The notes: generated by a model not told the origin, from the letters alone. 64,000 nucleotides of DNA from Aureimonas altamirensis (GCF_001463885.1 NZ_BBWQ01000001.1:347157-411156), one strand, 5' to 3'; shown: positions 33,905-43,010, numbered from the stretch's first letter. Numbers and translations: made by a program.

Positions 33905-35023
33905 ATGGATAAGAGATGGGCTGTCGGCCTGATGACCGGGACGGCACTGGACGGCAATGTGGACGTGGCCCTTCTGAAAACCGATGGGACCGACATACTG
34001 GAGCTTGGGCCGCAGGCGCTGGAGCCGTATCCCACCGAGGTGACCGGGCTTTTGCGACAGGCGATGGCAGAGGCCGCGACCTGGAATTTCACGGGGCCGG
34101 AGCCGGCCATCTTCCGGCAGGCGGAAGAAGCGCTGACACGGGCACAGGCGGCGGCCGTGATAGCTGTTCTGACACGCGGGAACATCGATCCGGCCGAGGT
34201 TTCGGTGATCGGCTTTCACGGGCAGACGGTGTTGCACCGTGCCGCAACGTCCGAGCGCATCGGCGCGAGCCGCCAGTTGGGCGACGGCATGCTGATGGCC
34301 CGCTTGACCGGCATAGCGACCGTCAACGATTTCAGGAGCGCCGACATTGCGGCGGGCGGGCAGGGCGCCCCTCTGGCCCCCGTCTATCACCGTGCGCTGC
34401 TGCGCCATATCGGAGCAGGCGTCGGCAGCGCGCTGCTGAACCTCGGGGGTGTCGGCAACATCACCTGGTGTGCGCCGGACGGGACGTTGCACGCTTTCGA
34501 CACCGGGCCGGCCAATGCGCCGCTGGACGACTGGATAGCGCAGCATACCGGCAAGGCGATGGACAGGGACGGCGCCATCGCAGCCGCCGGCACGGTCGAC
34601 GAAGGGCGTTTGGCGCGGCTTGCCGCCCACCCCTATCTGACCGCGCCCTATCCGAAGTCGCTCGACAGGAACGACTTCACCTCGGCAATTGCCGAGGGGC
34701 TTTCGCTGGAGGATGGCGCGGCCCTCCTGTCGGCGTTCCCTGCATTATGCGTTGCCGCCGGGCTGAAGCTTCTGCCCGGACGGGTGGAAAGGATCGTCGT
34801 TTCCGGCGGCGGCCGGAAAAACCCCGTCATCATGCGGGAGATCGCATCGCGGTGCGGCGTCGAAGCGGTCGATGCCGACGCGGTCGGCCTGCGCGGCGAT
34901 GCCGTGGAGGCGGAGTGCTTCGCCCTGCTTGCTGTCCGCAGCTTGCGCGGCCTTCCGCTGAGTTTTCCCGGCACGACCGGCGTTCCCCATCCGATGACCG
35001 GGGGCATCCTGTCCCGACCGTGA
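33905..35023 (+). CDS. anmK: Anhydro-N-acetylmuramic acid kinase
   Basis: Cytosolic ASKHA-fold kinase (372 aa) that phosphorylates and opens 1,6-anhydro-MurNAc from recycled cell wall to give MurNAc-6-phosphate. The N-terminal phosphate loop reads GLMTGTALDGNVDVALL (usual family form GLMSGTSLDG). VIGFHGQTVLHR, TVNDFRSADIAAGGQGAPLA, NLGGVGNITW and DTGPANAPLDDW are all family signatures. The start MDKRWAVG is supported by CAGGAGCG upstream. No other recycling genes are adjacent. Confidence 0.93.
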   Translation: MDKRWAVGLMTGTALDGNVDVALLKTDGTDILELGPQALEPYPTEVTGLLRQAMAEAATWNFTGPEPAIFRQAEEALTRAQAAAVIAVLTRGNIDPAEVSVIGFHGQTVLHRAATSERIGASRQLGDGMLMARLTGIATVNDFRSADIAAGGQGAPLAPVYHRALLRHIGAGVGSALLNLGGVGNITWCAPDGTLHAFDTGPANAPLDDWIAQHTGKAMDRDGAIAAAGTVDEGRLARLAAHPYLTAPYPKSLDRNDFTSAIAEGLSLEDGAALLSAFPALCVAAGLKLLPGRVERIVVSGGGRKNPVIMREIASRCGVEAVDADAVGLRGDAVEAECFALLAVRSLRGLPLSFPGTTGVPHPMTGGILSRP

Positions 35024-35110
35024 TGGTGGAGCCTCTCAGGCCGTAAGGCATCCTTCCTGCTTGTTTCGCGTTCAAGTCTGGAACGGTTACAGGGAAGGAC
35101 GACATCGGCC

Positions 35111-35614
35111 ATGAAATTAACGGTCAATGGCAGCGAGCATACGCTGGACGTCGACATACGGACGTCTCTTCTCGATGCGCTACGGGATCACCTGGCGCTG
35201 ACGGGCACCAAGAAAGGGTGCGACCACGGGCAATGCGGCGCCTGTACGGTGCTGGTGAACGGGCGACGCATCAATTCCTGCTTGACGCTTGCCGTCATGC
35301 ACGAGGATGACGAGATCGTCACGATCGAGGGGCTGGGGATGCCCGGCGACCTTCATCCGATGCAGGAAAGCTTCCTGAAGCATGACGGCTTCCAGTGCGG
35401 CTATTGCACGCCCGGCCAGATCATTTCTGCCGTCGGCATGCTGGGCGAGGTCAAGGACGGTTGGCCAAGCCATGCAACCGAGCTTCTCGACGGCGGTGCC
35501 GAACTGACCGACGCGGAGATTTCCGAGCGAATGAGCGGCAATATCTGCCGCTGCTCCTGTTACCCCAACATCGTCGATGCGATCCGGGATGCGGCCGCGA
35601 AGGTGGAATCATGA
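35111..35614 (+). CDS. paoA: Molybdenum aldehyde oxidoreductase, [2Fe-2S] subunit (PaoA-like)
   Basis: Electron-transfer subunit (167 aa) with two [2Fe-2S] clusters. The plant-type cluster uses C37, C42, C45 and C57 ([15 protein letters not shown]); the second uses C96, C99, C146 and C148 (QCGYC ... NICRC). It lacks the Tat signal that E. coli PaoA carries, so this complex would be cytoplasmic unless exported by another subunit. The stop overlaps the FAD-subunit start (ATGA). The operon order paoA-paoB-paoC matches periplasmic-type aldehyde oxidoreductases. An ATG preceded by CATCGGCC is used; GGAAGGA lies 13-19 bases upstream. Confidence 0.9.
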   Translation: MKLTVNGSEHTLDVDIRTSLLDALRDHLALTGTKKGCDHGQCGACTVLVNGRRINSCLTLAVMHEDDEIVTIEGLGMPGDLHPMQESFLKHDGFQCGYCTPGQIISAVGMLGEVKDGWPSHATELLDGGAELTDAEISERMSGNICRCSCYPNIVDAIRDAAAKVES

Positions 35615-36600
35615 GGCATTTCGACTACGTCCGGGAAACCGAGCCCTCTGCCGCCGCGCTAGCGGCCTCTGCCGATGGTGCGCGCTTCATCGCCGGCGGC
35701 ACCAACCTCTTGGACCTGATGAAGCTTCAGGTCGAAACGCCGGAAACGCTTGTCGACATATCCCGGCTGCCGCTGAAGGACATCGAGCCGCAGGACGACG
35801 GGGGATTGCGCATCGGCGCCCTTGTCGCCAACAGCGACCTGGCCGCCCACCCGGCAGTCCGCCGCGACTATCCCGTTCTGTCGCGAGCCCTTCTGGCCGG
35901 CGCGTCCGGACAGCTCCGCAACAAGGCGACGACCGGCGGCAACCTCCTGCAGCGGACGCGGTGCGGCTATTTTTACGAGACGAGCGCCGCCTGCAACAAG
36001 CGCCAGCCCGGCAGCGGTTGCGATGCCATGCAGGGCTTCAATCGCATCATGGCGATCCTTGGCACGTCCGATCACTGTATCGCCGCCCATCCTTCCGACA
36101 TGGCTGTCGCCATGCGCGCGCTGGATGCCGAGGTGGAAACGCTGGACGCGCAGGGCGGCACACGGCGCATCCCGTTGCAGGCGTTCCACCGCCAGCCGGG
36201 AGATACGCCTCATATCGAGACGACGCTGGAGCCCGGCGAGCTGATCACCGGTGTCATCCTGCCGCCGCCACCGGCTGGGCGCCATGCGTATCGCAAGGTA
36301 CGCGACCGTGCGTCCTATGCCTTTGCGCTTGTGTCGGTGGCTGCAATCGTCGCCGTGGAGGACGGGCGGATCGCATGCGCGCGCCTTGCGTTCGGCGGCA
36401 TCGGCACGGTGCCATGGCGATCTCGTGCCGTGGAGGAGGCGTTGGCCGGCGAGCGTCCGGAGCGCGCCGTGTTCGTGAAGGCCGCCGACATCCTGCTGCG
36501 GGATGCGGTGGGCCATGGCGACAATGATTTCAAGATCGACCTTGCACGCCGCACACTGGTTGCCGTGCTGGAAGATACGACAGGGGGTACGCCCGCATGA
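35611..36600 (+). CDS. paoB: Molybdenum aldehyde oxidoreductase, FAD/[4Fe-4S] subunit (PaoB-like)
   Basis: FAD-binding subunit (329 aa) of the aldehyde oxidoreductase. The FAD loop is [13 protein letters not shown] (residues 27-39) with [13 protein letters not shown] following. Cysteines C118, C128 and C137 ([21 protein letters not shown]) match the extra [4Fe-4S] loop typical of PaoB-type rather than xanthine-dehydrogenase-type subunits. It starts at the ATG overlapping the paoA stop and overlaps paoC by ATGA. It passes electrons from the molybdenum/iron-sulfur subunits to FAD and then to an acceptor. Confidence 0.9.
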   Translation: MRHFDYVRETEPSAAALAASADGARFIAGGTNLLDLMKLQVETPETLVDISRLPLKDIEPQDDGGLRIGALVANSDLAAHPAVRRDYPVLSRALLAGASGQLRNKATTGGNLLQRTRCGYFYETSAACNKRQPGSGCDAMQGFNRIMAILGTSDHCIAAHPSDMAVAMRALDAEVETLDAQGGTRRIPLQAFHRQPGDTPHIETTLEPGELITGVILPPPPAGRHAYRKVRDRASYAFALVSVAAIVAVEDGRIACARLAFGGIGTVPWRSRAVEEALAGERPERAVFVKAADILLRDAVGHGDNDFKIDLARRTLVAVLEDTTGGTPA

Positions 36601-38834
36601 GCGCCGTCAAGACAAGCTACAGGATGGATGAGCCGGCAGAAGATACGCGGCTGGACAGGGGCGCGCTGTCGGTGCTCGGCAAGCCGGTCGACCGATACGA
36701 GGGCCAGCTCAAGGTCAGCGGCCAGGCGCCCTACGCCTACGAGCAGATGAAGGAGAGGTCGTCCGACTTCGCCTACGGGTTTCTGGTGCTGTCGACGCGC
36801 GGCGCTGGCAACATCGTGCACGTCCATGTCGATGCTGCGAGGGCTGCGCCGGGCGTGTTGCACATCGTTACAGACCCGCGCGGCGTCCGCGCCGCCGCCG
36901 ACCCGAGCGACAAGAAGCCGGCCTTGATCGGCGGCAAGGTTGCGTTTTATGGGCAGCCCATCTGCCTTGTCGTGGCGGAAAGCTTCGAAGCGGCGCGGGA
37001 CGCCGCAAAAGCGGTGCGGGTGGACTATGAGCCGACGCCCGGCCACTACGACCTTATGGCCGACCTGTCGGAGGCCTACGACCCCGGTGACGGCGTGATG
37101 CCGTCGACGGTGGCAAAGGGCAGTTTCGATGCCGCCTTCGCACAGGCGGAGGTGACGCTGGACGAAACCTATACCACCCCGGCCCAAAGCCACGCCGCCA
37201 TGGAGCCGCACGCGGCCATCGCCGAATGGGATGGCGACAGCCTGACGATCCATGGCTGCTACCAGCTAGTATCCACCAATGTCGGCCAGTTGGCCGCGGC
37301 GCTCGGCATCGGCAAGGACAAGGTGCGCCTGATCGCGCCCTATATCGGCGGCGGCTTCGGCGGCAAGCTGGGGATCGGGCCGGAAGCCGTCTTTGCGGCG
37401 CTTGCCGCCAAGGAAGTCGGGCGGCCGGTGAAGGTGGCGCTGACGCGGCAACAGGTTTTCCAGACGACGAGCCGACGCACCGATACGGTTCAGCGTATGC
37501 GCATCGGCGCCACGCGGGACGGTCGTATCACGGCCATCGGGCACGATACCGTCTCGGGCAATACCGCGGAAGATTCCTTCTTCGAACCGGCCGGCATATC
37601 GACGGTGTTTCTGTACAGTGGCGAAAACCGACGCATCACGCACCGCAAGGTCGATGTGAACATTCTTCTGGCGTCTTCCATGCGGGCACCCGGCGAAGCC
37701 GTCGGCATGCTGGCGCTGGAAAATGCCATGGACGAAATGGCCGAGAAGCTCGGCCTCGATCCGATCGACTTTCGCAAGCGCAACGAGCCGGAGATCGATC
37801 CGCAGGACGGTCTGCCATTCTCGTCGCGGCGGCTGGTAGACTGCATGGACGAGGGTGCCCGCCTGTTCGGGTGGGACGCGCGCCCGAAAACGCCCGGCAG
37901 CCGGCGCGAGGGCGACTGGCTTGTGGGCATGGGCATGGCCGCAGCCTCGCGCAAGAACCTTCTGATGCCGGCAAGCGTGCGCCTGACCCTATCGACCGAC
38001 GGCAAAGTGCGTATCGAAACCGATATGACCGATATCGGCACCGGCACCTACACGATCCTGTCGCAGATCGCCGCCGACATGCTGGGAGTGGACCTGAAGG
38101 ACGTGACCGTCGTCCTGGGCGATTCCAGCTTGCCGCAGGGCCCGGGCTCGGGCGGCTCGTGGGGGGCGAGTTCTTCCGGGTCAGCCGTCTATACGGCCTG
38201 CGAGGCCGTCATCGCCGCGCTGGCGGAGCGCATGGGCGTTGCGCCGGGTGATATCACGCTGGCCGATGGCACCGCCATCGCCGCCAACAAGCAGGTGAAG
38301 CTGTCCGCTTTGGTTGGGCTGGACGATCTTGTCGTGGAGGCGACCTTCAAGCCGGGCAAGGCTTACAAATCCACGCACCAGGCCAGTTACGGGGCGCATT
38401 TCTGCGAAGTCGCGGTCAATGCGATAACGGGCGAAACGCGCATCCGCCGCCTGCTGACGGTGGGTGCGGCCGGCCGGATCCTGAATGAGAAGACGGCGCG
38501 TTCGCAGTGCTTCGGAGGACAGATCTTCGGTATAGGCACGGCGCTGACGGAAGAGCTCGTCATCGATCCGCGCAGCGGGCTCATGGTGAATCACGATCTC
38601 GCCGAATATCATGTCCCGGTGAATGCCGACGTGCCGCAGCTTGAGGTGGTTCTTCTACCGGAGCTCGACCGCTATGCCAGCCCGCTGGCGTCCAAGGGCA
38701 TCGGCGAACTGGCGATCAGCGGTGTCGGAGCCGCGGTGACGAACGCCATCTACAATGCGTGCGGCGTACGCGTTCGGGACTATCCCATGACATTGGACAA
38801 GGTCATGAAAGGGCTGCCGGCCCTTGCCTCATGA
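36597..38834 (+). CDS. paoC: Molybdenum aldehyde oxidoreductase, molybdopterin subunit (PaoC-like)
   Basis: Catalytic subunit (745 aa) carrying the molybdenum cofactor and oxidising aldehydes to acids. The cofactor loop GGGFGGKLG lies near residue 250, [12 protein letters not shown] and [10 protein letters not shown] are other family segments, and the catalytic glutamate is in [20 protein letters not shown] close to the C-terminus. Translationally coupled to paoB (ATGA). The usual maturation protein PaoD/XdhC-type chaperone is not next to it; the next gene is convergent and unrelated. Substrate range probably covers aromatic or aliphatic aldehydes, inferred from family. Confidence 0.9.
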   Translation: MSAVKTSYRMDEPAEDTRLDRGALSVLGKPVDRYEGQLKVSGQAPYAYEQMKERSSDFAYGFLVLSTRGAGNIVHVHVDAARAAPGVLHIVTDPRGVRAAADPSDKKPALIGGKVAFYGQPICLVVAESFEAARDAAKAVRVDYEPTPGHYDLMADLSEAYDPGDGVMPSTVAKGSFDAAFAQAEVTLDETYTTPAQSHAAMEPHAAIAEWDGDSLTIHGCYQLVSTNVGQLAAALGIGKDKVRLIAPYIGGGFGGKLGIGPEAVFAALAAKEVGRPVKVALTRQQVFQTTSRRTDTVQRMRIGATRDGRITAIGHDTVSGNTAEDSFFEPAGISTVFLYSGENRRITHRKVDVNILLASSMRAPGEAVGMLALENAMDEMAEKLGLDPIDFRKRNEPEIDPQDGLPFSSRRLVDCMDEGARLFGWDARPKTPGSRREGDWLVGMGMAAASRKNLLMPASVRLTLSTDGKVRIETDMTDIGTGTYTILSQIAADMLGVDLKDVTVVLGDSSLPQGPGSGGSWGASSSGSAVYTACEAVIAALAERMGVAPGDITLADGTAIAANKQVKLSALVGLDDLVVEATFKPGKAYKSTHQASYGAHFCEVAVNAITGETRIRRLLTVGAAGRILNEKTARSQCFGGQIFGIGTALTEELVIDPRSGLMVNHDLAEYHVPVNADVPQLEVVLLPELDRYASPLASKGIGELAISGVGAAVTNAIYNACGVRVRDYPMTLDKVMKGLPALAS

Positions 38835-39557
38835 GGCGGCCTGAGCCTGAGGCGAGGTGGCTTTTGCCAAAGCCGCCTCGATGGCCTCGGGCATCGGTTT
38901 CCGGGCCGACAAGGCCGCCGTCAGGGCGCCGACGAAACTGTTGCTGACGGCACGCTCGTCGATGTCCTCGCCGCGTGGCGACAGGAAGCGCTGTGCCGGC
39001 GCTTCCCCTTCGGCGTAGAGCGCGCCGTCACGGCCATCCGTTGCCACCACGGCAAAGGACGCCCAGTAGGCGAGCGCGCCAACCATTTCCGCCGTGGTTT
39101 CGCAGTCGCCCAGCATGTCCTGCCCGAGCAGCCCGACAGCCTTCTGCAATTCGGCCTGGCGAAGGATCAGGATGTCGGTTCTGCCCAATACCGCATGCAG
39201 TTCGGGCATCGCGAAGATGGCCGGCATGCAGGAGAGATTGAACACGACATAGGCGCCGGCGTCGCGTGCGGCCCGTGCCACCTTCATGAGGTGTGCGAAG
39301 GGAGTTTCGACGTTCACAACAACATGGGCGCCGCATTCGAGCCCAAGGTCGCCGTCTTCGGCCGGATTGGCGGACAAGAGCTCGACCGATCCGGGGATGC
39401 CATCCGCTGCGGGCATGGCTCTTGATTCATCGAGCACGACCAGCCTGATGCGGTGGCCCCCATCGGCCGCGGCCTTGATCTGCTGGCTGACCGCATTTCC
39501 CGACATGCCGGCGCCCAGGGCTTCGACATCGGCCGCAGTTCCGAAAAAGATCAGCAT
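38829..39557 (-). CDS. Degenerate PfkB/ribokinase-fold protein
   Basis: Protein of 242 aa that aligns to the PfkB sugar-kinase fold but is about 60 residues short. HVVVNVETPFAHLMKVARAA and AYVVFNLSCMPAI match the middle strands, and VVATDGRDGALYAEGE matches the strand before the active site. The catalytic GAGD motif is lost: where kinases have DTTGAGDSFVGAL, this has DERAVSNSFVGAL. The N-terminal substrate lid is also missing. It is therefore unlikely to be a kinase; it could bind a nucleotide or be decaying. Overlaps the end of paoC by 6 bases on the opposite strand. Confidence 0.65.
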   Translation of the reverse strand: MLIFFGTAADVEALGAGMSGNAVSQQIKAAADGGHRIRLVVLDESRAMPAADGIPGSVELLSANPAEDGDLGLECGAHVVVNVETPFAHLMKVARAARDAGAYVVFNLSCMPAIFAMPELHAVLGRTDILILRQAELQKAVGLLGQDMLGDCETTAEMVGALAYWASFAVVATDGRDGALYAEGEAPAQRFLSPRGEDIDERAVSNSFVGALTAALSARKPMPEAIEAALAKATSPQAQAAS

Positions 39558-39705
39558 GTTCCCTCACTCGACAGGCTGATTGAACGGCAGCCTTTTGGAG
39601 GAGAATTGCCGTTAACCGTGTTCCGTCAAGCTGGAACAACGCACCGAGGCGACTTCGGTTACAATAATTTTTGATTGCGCTCTTTATGCCGCAAGGAAAC
39701 TAGTA

Positions 39706-39852
39706 TTAACCGTTTAACCGACGGAAACGGCCACGGTCGATCTCGCGCTGGCGAATCTCCAGATCGGCAAGCGAGGTCGCTTCGTTCAGGTAGCTCTCTT
39801 CCATATCGCCGGTACGGACGACCAGACGTCGCAGGTGGTGACGCAGCTTCAT
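39706..39852 (-). CDS. DUF3563-family small protein, 48 aa
   Basis: Very small basic protein: MKLRHHLRRLVVRTGDMEES followed by YLNEATSLADLEIRQREIDR and a short end. The YLNEATSLADLEIRQREID segment is the conserved DUF3563 core. AAGGAG lies 8-9 bases before the ATG at 39852. Function unknown; it is divergent from the TetR-family gene and separated from it by the perfect palindrome at 39993-40014, so both could share control. Confidence 0.8.
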   Translation of the reverse strand: MKLRHHLRRLVVRTGDMEESYLNEATSLADLEIRQREIDRGRFRRLNG

Positions 39853-39992
39853 AGAGTTTTCTCCTTCGGTGCTGTCCACCAAAGTACGGGCCGCATGGTC
39901 TTGCTGCAATGCAGCATCACGCATGGCAGGCATGCATATCGCGTGAGGGCGTAGCGCAAGGCAGGCATGAAATCTCTTGCAATGCACCATGC

Positions 39993-40014
39993 TTACATTC
40001 ATATATGAATGTAA
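39993..40014. promoter_or_regulatory. Perfect 22-base palindrome, TetR-family operator
   Basis: Each half reads TTACATTCATA, giving a perfect two-fold palindrome ending 14 bases before the ATG of the AcrR/TtgR-like gene. Position and form fit an autoregulatory operator; related regulators bind TTACATTC-type half sites. Confidence 0.8.
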
Positions 40015-40028
40015 TTCTTGGAGCCCGC

Positions 40029-40661
40029 ATGAGACGTACCAAACAGGAAGCGGCGGAAACCCGCGAGACGATCCTCGACGCCGCGGAATCGGTGTTCTTC
40101 GAAAGGGGCGTCAGCCAGACGAGCCTGAACCAGATCGCCGCCGCCGCCGGTGTCACGCGGGGCGCGATCTATTGGCATTTCTCGAATAAATCCGATCTGT
40201 TCCGCGCCATGTGCGACCGCGCCCACCTGCCGCAAGAGGAGTTCTTCCGGGCCCAGGCGTTGATGGAAGCCTCATCGCCGCTGACGCATCTGCGGGATTT
40301 TACCGTCGAGACGTTCGAGCGCTTCCAGAAGGATGAGCGGGCCAAGCGGGTTTTCACCATCATTCTCCTGCGCTGCGAGTATGTCGGCGAAATGGAAGAG
40401 GCGCTGTACGCCCACAGGCAGGGCCGGGAGGTGATGCGCGCCAATGTCGAGGCGATCTTCGACCGGGCGGCGTCCTTCGGCCAGCTTGGTCCGGCCTGGA
40501 CGCCCGAGGCGGCCACCAACGCCTATATCTGCATGCTTGTCGGGCTGTTCGGAGAATGGCTGAAGAACAGTTGCGAATTCGACCTTGGGCGTGTCGGCCG
40601 CCTGACCATGGACAGCCTGTTCGGCAGCATGGCGACCTGCCCTTCAGCCGCATCGGACTGA
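40029..40661 (+). CDS. TetR-family transcriptional regulator, AcrR/TtgR-like
   Basis: Repressor of 210 aa. The N-terminal HTH is TSLNQIAAAAGVTRGAIYWHF (residues about 31-51), with the NKSDLFRAM that typically follows in AcrR/TtgR. The C-terminal ligand domain (LRDFTVETFERFQKDERAKR) resembles regulators of RND efflux pumps. I start at MRRTKQEAAETRETILDAAE. A perfect palindrome lies just upstream, so autorepression is likely. No efflux pump is adjacent; its target may be elsewhere. The 3' end overlaps the convergent hypothetical gene. Confidence 0.88.
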   Translation: MRRTKQEAAETRETILDAAESVFFERGVSQTSLNQIAAAAGVTRGAIYWHFSNKSDLFRAMCDRAHLPQEEFFRAQALMEASSPLTHLRDFTVETFERFQKDERAKRVFTIILLRCEYVGEMEEALYAHRQGREVMRANVEAIFDRAASFGQLGPAWTPEAATNAYICMLVGLFGEWLKNSCEFDLGRVGRLTMDSLFGSMATCPSAASD

Positions 40662-41002
40662 GCGTCCCGCGCAGGATATTCCATCGCCTGAAGGCGCTTG
40701 CGCGCCCGATGCAGCAGCATATGGCGTGATACGTCATAGCCGGGCTTGCCGCTGCGGGCTTGCCGCGACAGATGCTCGATACGGCTCCGAAGCAGTTGCG
40801 AGGCGGCCGCCGCAAACGCCGGCGGCAACTGCCCATCCGGCGCTTCCAGCACCTGCACGTCACCCCTTGTGTAGCCGAGATGAAGCAGCATCCCCATCAG
40901 TTCCAGGTTGGCTTCGGCCTTCGTGCGGGCATGTGCGGCGTTTGTTGCGAAGGCGCGGGCCGCCTGCGCCAGCGCCTTCTCCATTTCCGTTGCCCCATTC
41001 AT
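40523..41002 (-). CDS. Hypothetical helical protein, 159 aa
   Basis: I do not recognise this gene. The first 115 residues are credible: a helical start (MEKALAQAARAFATNAAHAR), then LMGMLLHLGYTRGDVQVLEA, and RIEHLSRQARSGKPGYDVSR. The ATG at 41002 has AAGGAGAAG upstream. The last 46 residues lie antisense to the TetR gene and look like low-quality sequence, so either the two genes overlap convergently by about 139 bases or the true stop has been lost by mutation. No domain can be named. Confidence 0.5.
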   Translation of the reverse strand: MNGATEMEKALAQAARAFATNAAHARTKAEANLELMGMLLHLGYTRGDVQVLEAPDGQLPPAFAAAASQLLRSRIEHLSRQARSGKPGYDVSRHMLLHRARKRLQAMEYPARDAQSDAAEGQVAMLPNRLSMVRRPTRPRSNSQLFFSHSPNSPTSMQI

Positions 41003-41144
41003 GCTCTTCTCCTTTTGCGATGCAGGGAGGAGCAGAGTGGGCCTACGCCTTAGGGTGGGGATAAATACTCTAGACTAATATCGTGAATTGCGGTGGAAAA
41101 CGCCGCTATCGCGGGCTTTGGTCTGCCCCGCCGCTTCGAATGTG

Positions 41145-41160
41145 TGTGAATTTATTCACA
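41145..41160 (+). promoter_or_regulatory. CRP/FNR-type consensus site
   Basis: TGTGA-ATTTAT-TCACA is an exact match to the classic CRP half sites with a 6-base spacer. It lies 54 bases upstream of the DnaA-like gene. Whether a CRP-type protein binds it in this organism is inferred. Confidence 0.6.
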
Positions 41161-41213
41161 TGCACCGCCGATGTCGTTCAATCGGCGCGTCGAGGAATTT
41201 CCGGGGTTGAGTT

Positions 41214-41606
41214 ATGATGACTATGCATTCCGTGCCGTCGGCGTACCAGCGGGCACAGGCCCCCATGGCCACCGGACGCGTATCCGGCCCGTGCGGCATG
41301 GCGATCGCCATTGCCGCCGCCTTCTGCAACCATCAGGAAAGCGAGATCGCCGCTCCGACGCGCTCTGCCGCGTCCGTATGCGACGCCCGCCATATCGCCA
41401 TGTATCTTGCCCATGTCGTTTTCCAGTGCCCGGCGCGCCAGATAGCGGACGCCTTCCGGCGCGACCGGACAAGCATAGGATATGCCCTTCGCCGGGTGGA
41501 GGACCGCCGCGACGATCCGGCCTTCGATACGTTTCTGGCGCGTATGGAACGCTTTGCCGAGAGTTGCCGGGACATGATGGCATCTCCCTGGGAGGTCGCC
41601 CGGTGA
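41214..41606 (+). CDS. DnaA C-terminal-domain-like helix-turn-helix protein
   Basis: Small DNA-binding protein (130 aa). Residues about 58-105 (ARHIAMYLAHVVFQCPARQI, then ADAFRRDRTSIGYALRRVED) match the DnaA domain IV, with RRDRTSIGYA in place of the GRDHTTV signature. There is no AAA+ domain, so it cannot be a replication initiator; it more likely acts as a regulator that could recognise DnaA-box-like sites. Translationally coupled by GTGA to the DUF6456 gene, a pairing common in Hyphomicrobiales. A CRP-like site lies upstream. Target genes unknown. Confidence 0.8.
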   Translation: MMTMHSVPSAYQRAQAPMATGRVSGPCGMAIAIAAAFCNHQESEIAAPTRSAASVCDARHIAMYLAHVVFQCPARQIADAFRRDRTSIGYALRRVEDRRDDPAFDTFLARMERFAESCRDMMASPWEVAR

Positions 41607-42118
41607 AGCGCGCCCGGACAGAAGACGTGCTGGCGCGACTCGGCAGGGCCGAGCGCGGCGGACAGGCATTTCTGGGTGGGGCCGAGCGGGAGGCTGGAGA
41701 ACGCTTCTCGCGCGACTTCGAGTTTGCGGGGCTGCAACCTTCGACGAGCCAGAGCTACGACCCGACGCCGAAAGGGCAGCGCGGCGGGCCTGACGACAGG
41801 GGCGCTGATGCCGCGATCGACGCGCGCACGCGTGTCGGCAAGGCGCTTGCCGCGGTAGGGCCGGAACTTTCAGGCATCGTGGTGGACATATGCGGCCTGC
41901 AGATCGGCCTGGAAGAGGTGGAGCGGCAGCGGGGCTGGCCAGTACGCTCCGGAAAGCTGGTGCTCAAGCTGGCCTTGGGGGCGCTTGCACGTCATTACGG
42001 CTACAGCGACACCGCCGTCGGTCCGGTGCGGCCGGGTGCACGGACACGCGGCTGGATGGCACAGGGCGCCAGGCCGTCTATTCGGCCGGCTGCACCACCC
42101 GCCGCGCATCGTCCTTGA
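41603..42118 (+). CDS. DUF6456-family protein
   Basis: Protein of 171 aa beginning with GTG that overlaps the stop of the DnaA-like gene. The conserved part is the C-terminal half: GIVVDICGLQIGLEEVERQR, then KLVLKLALGALARHYGY, the typical DUF6456 core, which resembles a helical DNA-associated domain found in Alphaproteobacteria. The last 15 residues (RPSIRPAAPPAAHRP) are low-complexity and overlap the convergent sufE gene by 41 bases. Likely works with the upstream regulator; function unknown. Confidence 0.75.
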   Translation: MKRARTEDVLARLGRAERGGQAFLGGAEREAGERFSRDFEFAGLQPSTSQSYDPTPKGQRGGPDDRGADAAIDARTRVGKALAAVGPELSGIVVDICGLQIGLEEVERQRGWPVRSGKLVLKLALGALARHYGYSDTAVGPVRPGARTRGWMAQGARPSIRPAAPPAAHRP

Positions 42119-42503
42119 TGCGCGCCACCATGGAGCGCAACCCGTTGGAGCGTTGCGGCGTGAGATGCTCCTTCAGGCCGAGCCGCTCGAATGTCGCTTC
42201 GGCGTCGGTTTCCATGATTTCGGGTGCGGTACGGCCGGAGTACAAGGCAAGCGTGATGGCGACGAGCCCGCGCACGATATGCGCGTCGGATTCCCCCGCA
42301 TAATGAAGGCGCGGCACCGCGCCGTCCTCCAGATCCTGCTTCAGCCAGACCTGGCTGACGCAGCCACGCACCTTGGTTGCCTCGTTCATGTCTTCCGGCG
42401 CCATGGGCGGCAGTTCCCGCCCGAGCTCGATGACGTAGCGGTACTTGTCTTCCCAATCGTCCAGAAACTCGAAGTCGGAGATGATATCCTCGATCTTGCG
42501 CAT
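42078..42503 (-). CDS. sufE: SufE-family sulfur acceptor protein
   Basis: Cysteine-desulfuration partner (141 aa) that takes persulfide from SufS-type desulfurases for Fe-S cluster assembly. The active cysteine lies in TKVRGCVSQVWL (about residue 47), followed by HYAGESDAHIVRGLVAITLALYSG, the second family signature. I start at MRKIEDIISDFEFLDDW; a longer frame exists but lacks support. It is monocistronic here, away from suf operon genes, with the DUF5330-like gene upstream on the same strand. Confidence 0.92.
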   Translation of the reverse strand: MRKIEDIISDFEFLDDWEDKYRYVIELGRELPPMAPEDMNEATKVRGCVSQVWLKQDLEDGAVPRLHYAGESDAHIVRGLVAITLALYSGRTAPEIMETDAEATFERLGLKEHLTPQRSNGLRSMVARIKDDARRVVQPAE

Positions 42504-42587
42504 GATGTCTCGTTTCGTTGGGCCGCGCGGGTTTTTGCGTATGCGCAGGATATAGGGCATGCGAGGGGCAAGATTAAACCCCGGGCG

Positions 42588-43010
42588 TCACCCTGCCGGG
42601 CGCGGCAGCGGATGCGGCACGGGGTTGGCGGCCGGATTGCCGGTCGCCTCGGGCTGGACCGGGCCAAGAACGGCTTGCGCCGGCTGCGGGGCTGCAGCCG
42701 GCTGTGGGGCCGGGCCTGCCGCCGGAATAGCCGTCGGGGCCATTTCCGCCGTTCGGCCGCGCACGAGCGCATAGCCGTATTCGAGCCCGTCGCCGATACG
42801 GTTGAGCACGAAGCCGGCAATCTGCGATCCGGCACCACAGGCGGCGGGCGCCCGCTCGCAGAAGCCGCCAAGGTCGCTGAGGGCCTGCTGGAAGCCCGCG
42901 AAGGCAAGAAAATAATTGATGTCCTCTCCCTCGCGGTCGCGGTTGGCGCCCGGCAGGAAAAAGGCGATCAGCCCCAGCAAGAATGCCATCCTGATGACGA
43001 AGCGGATCAA
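42588..43010 (-). CDS. DUF5330-like membrane-anchored protein
   Basis: Protein of 140 aa with one N-terminal membrane helix (FVIRMAFLLGLIAFFLPG), a short conserved periplasmic part containing two cysteines (GGFCERAPAACGAGSQIAGF) and a long Ala/Pro/Gln-rich tail. The reading frame begins with TTG at 43010; an ATG 21 bases later (MAFLLG) is the alternative and would remove part of the helix lead. DUF5330 proteins are small rhizobial membrane proteins without known function, often near sufE as here. Confidence 0.65.
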   Translation of the reverse strand: MIRFVIRMAFLLGLIAFFLPGANRDREGEDINYFLAFAGFQQALSDLGGFCERAPAACGAGSQIAGFVLNRIGDGLEYGYALVRGRTAEMAPTAIPAAGPAPQPAAAPQPAQAVLGPVQPEATGNPAANPVPHPLPRPAG

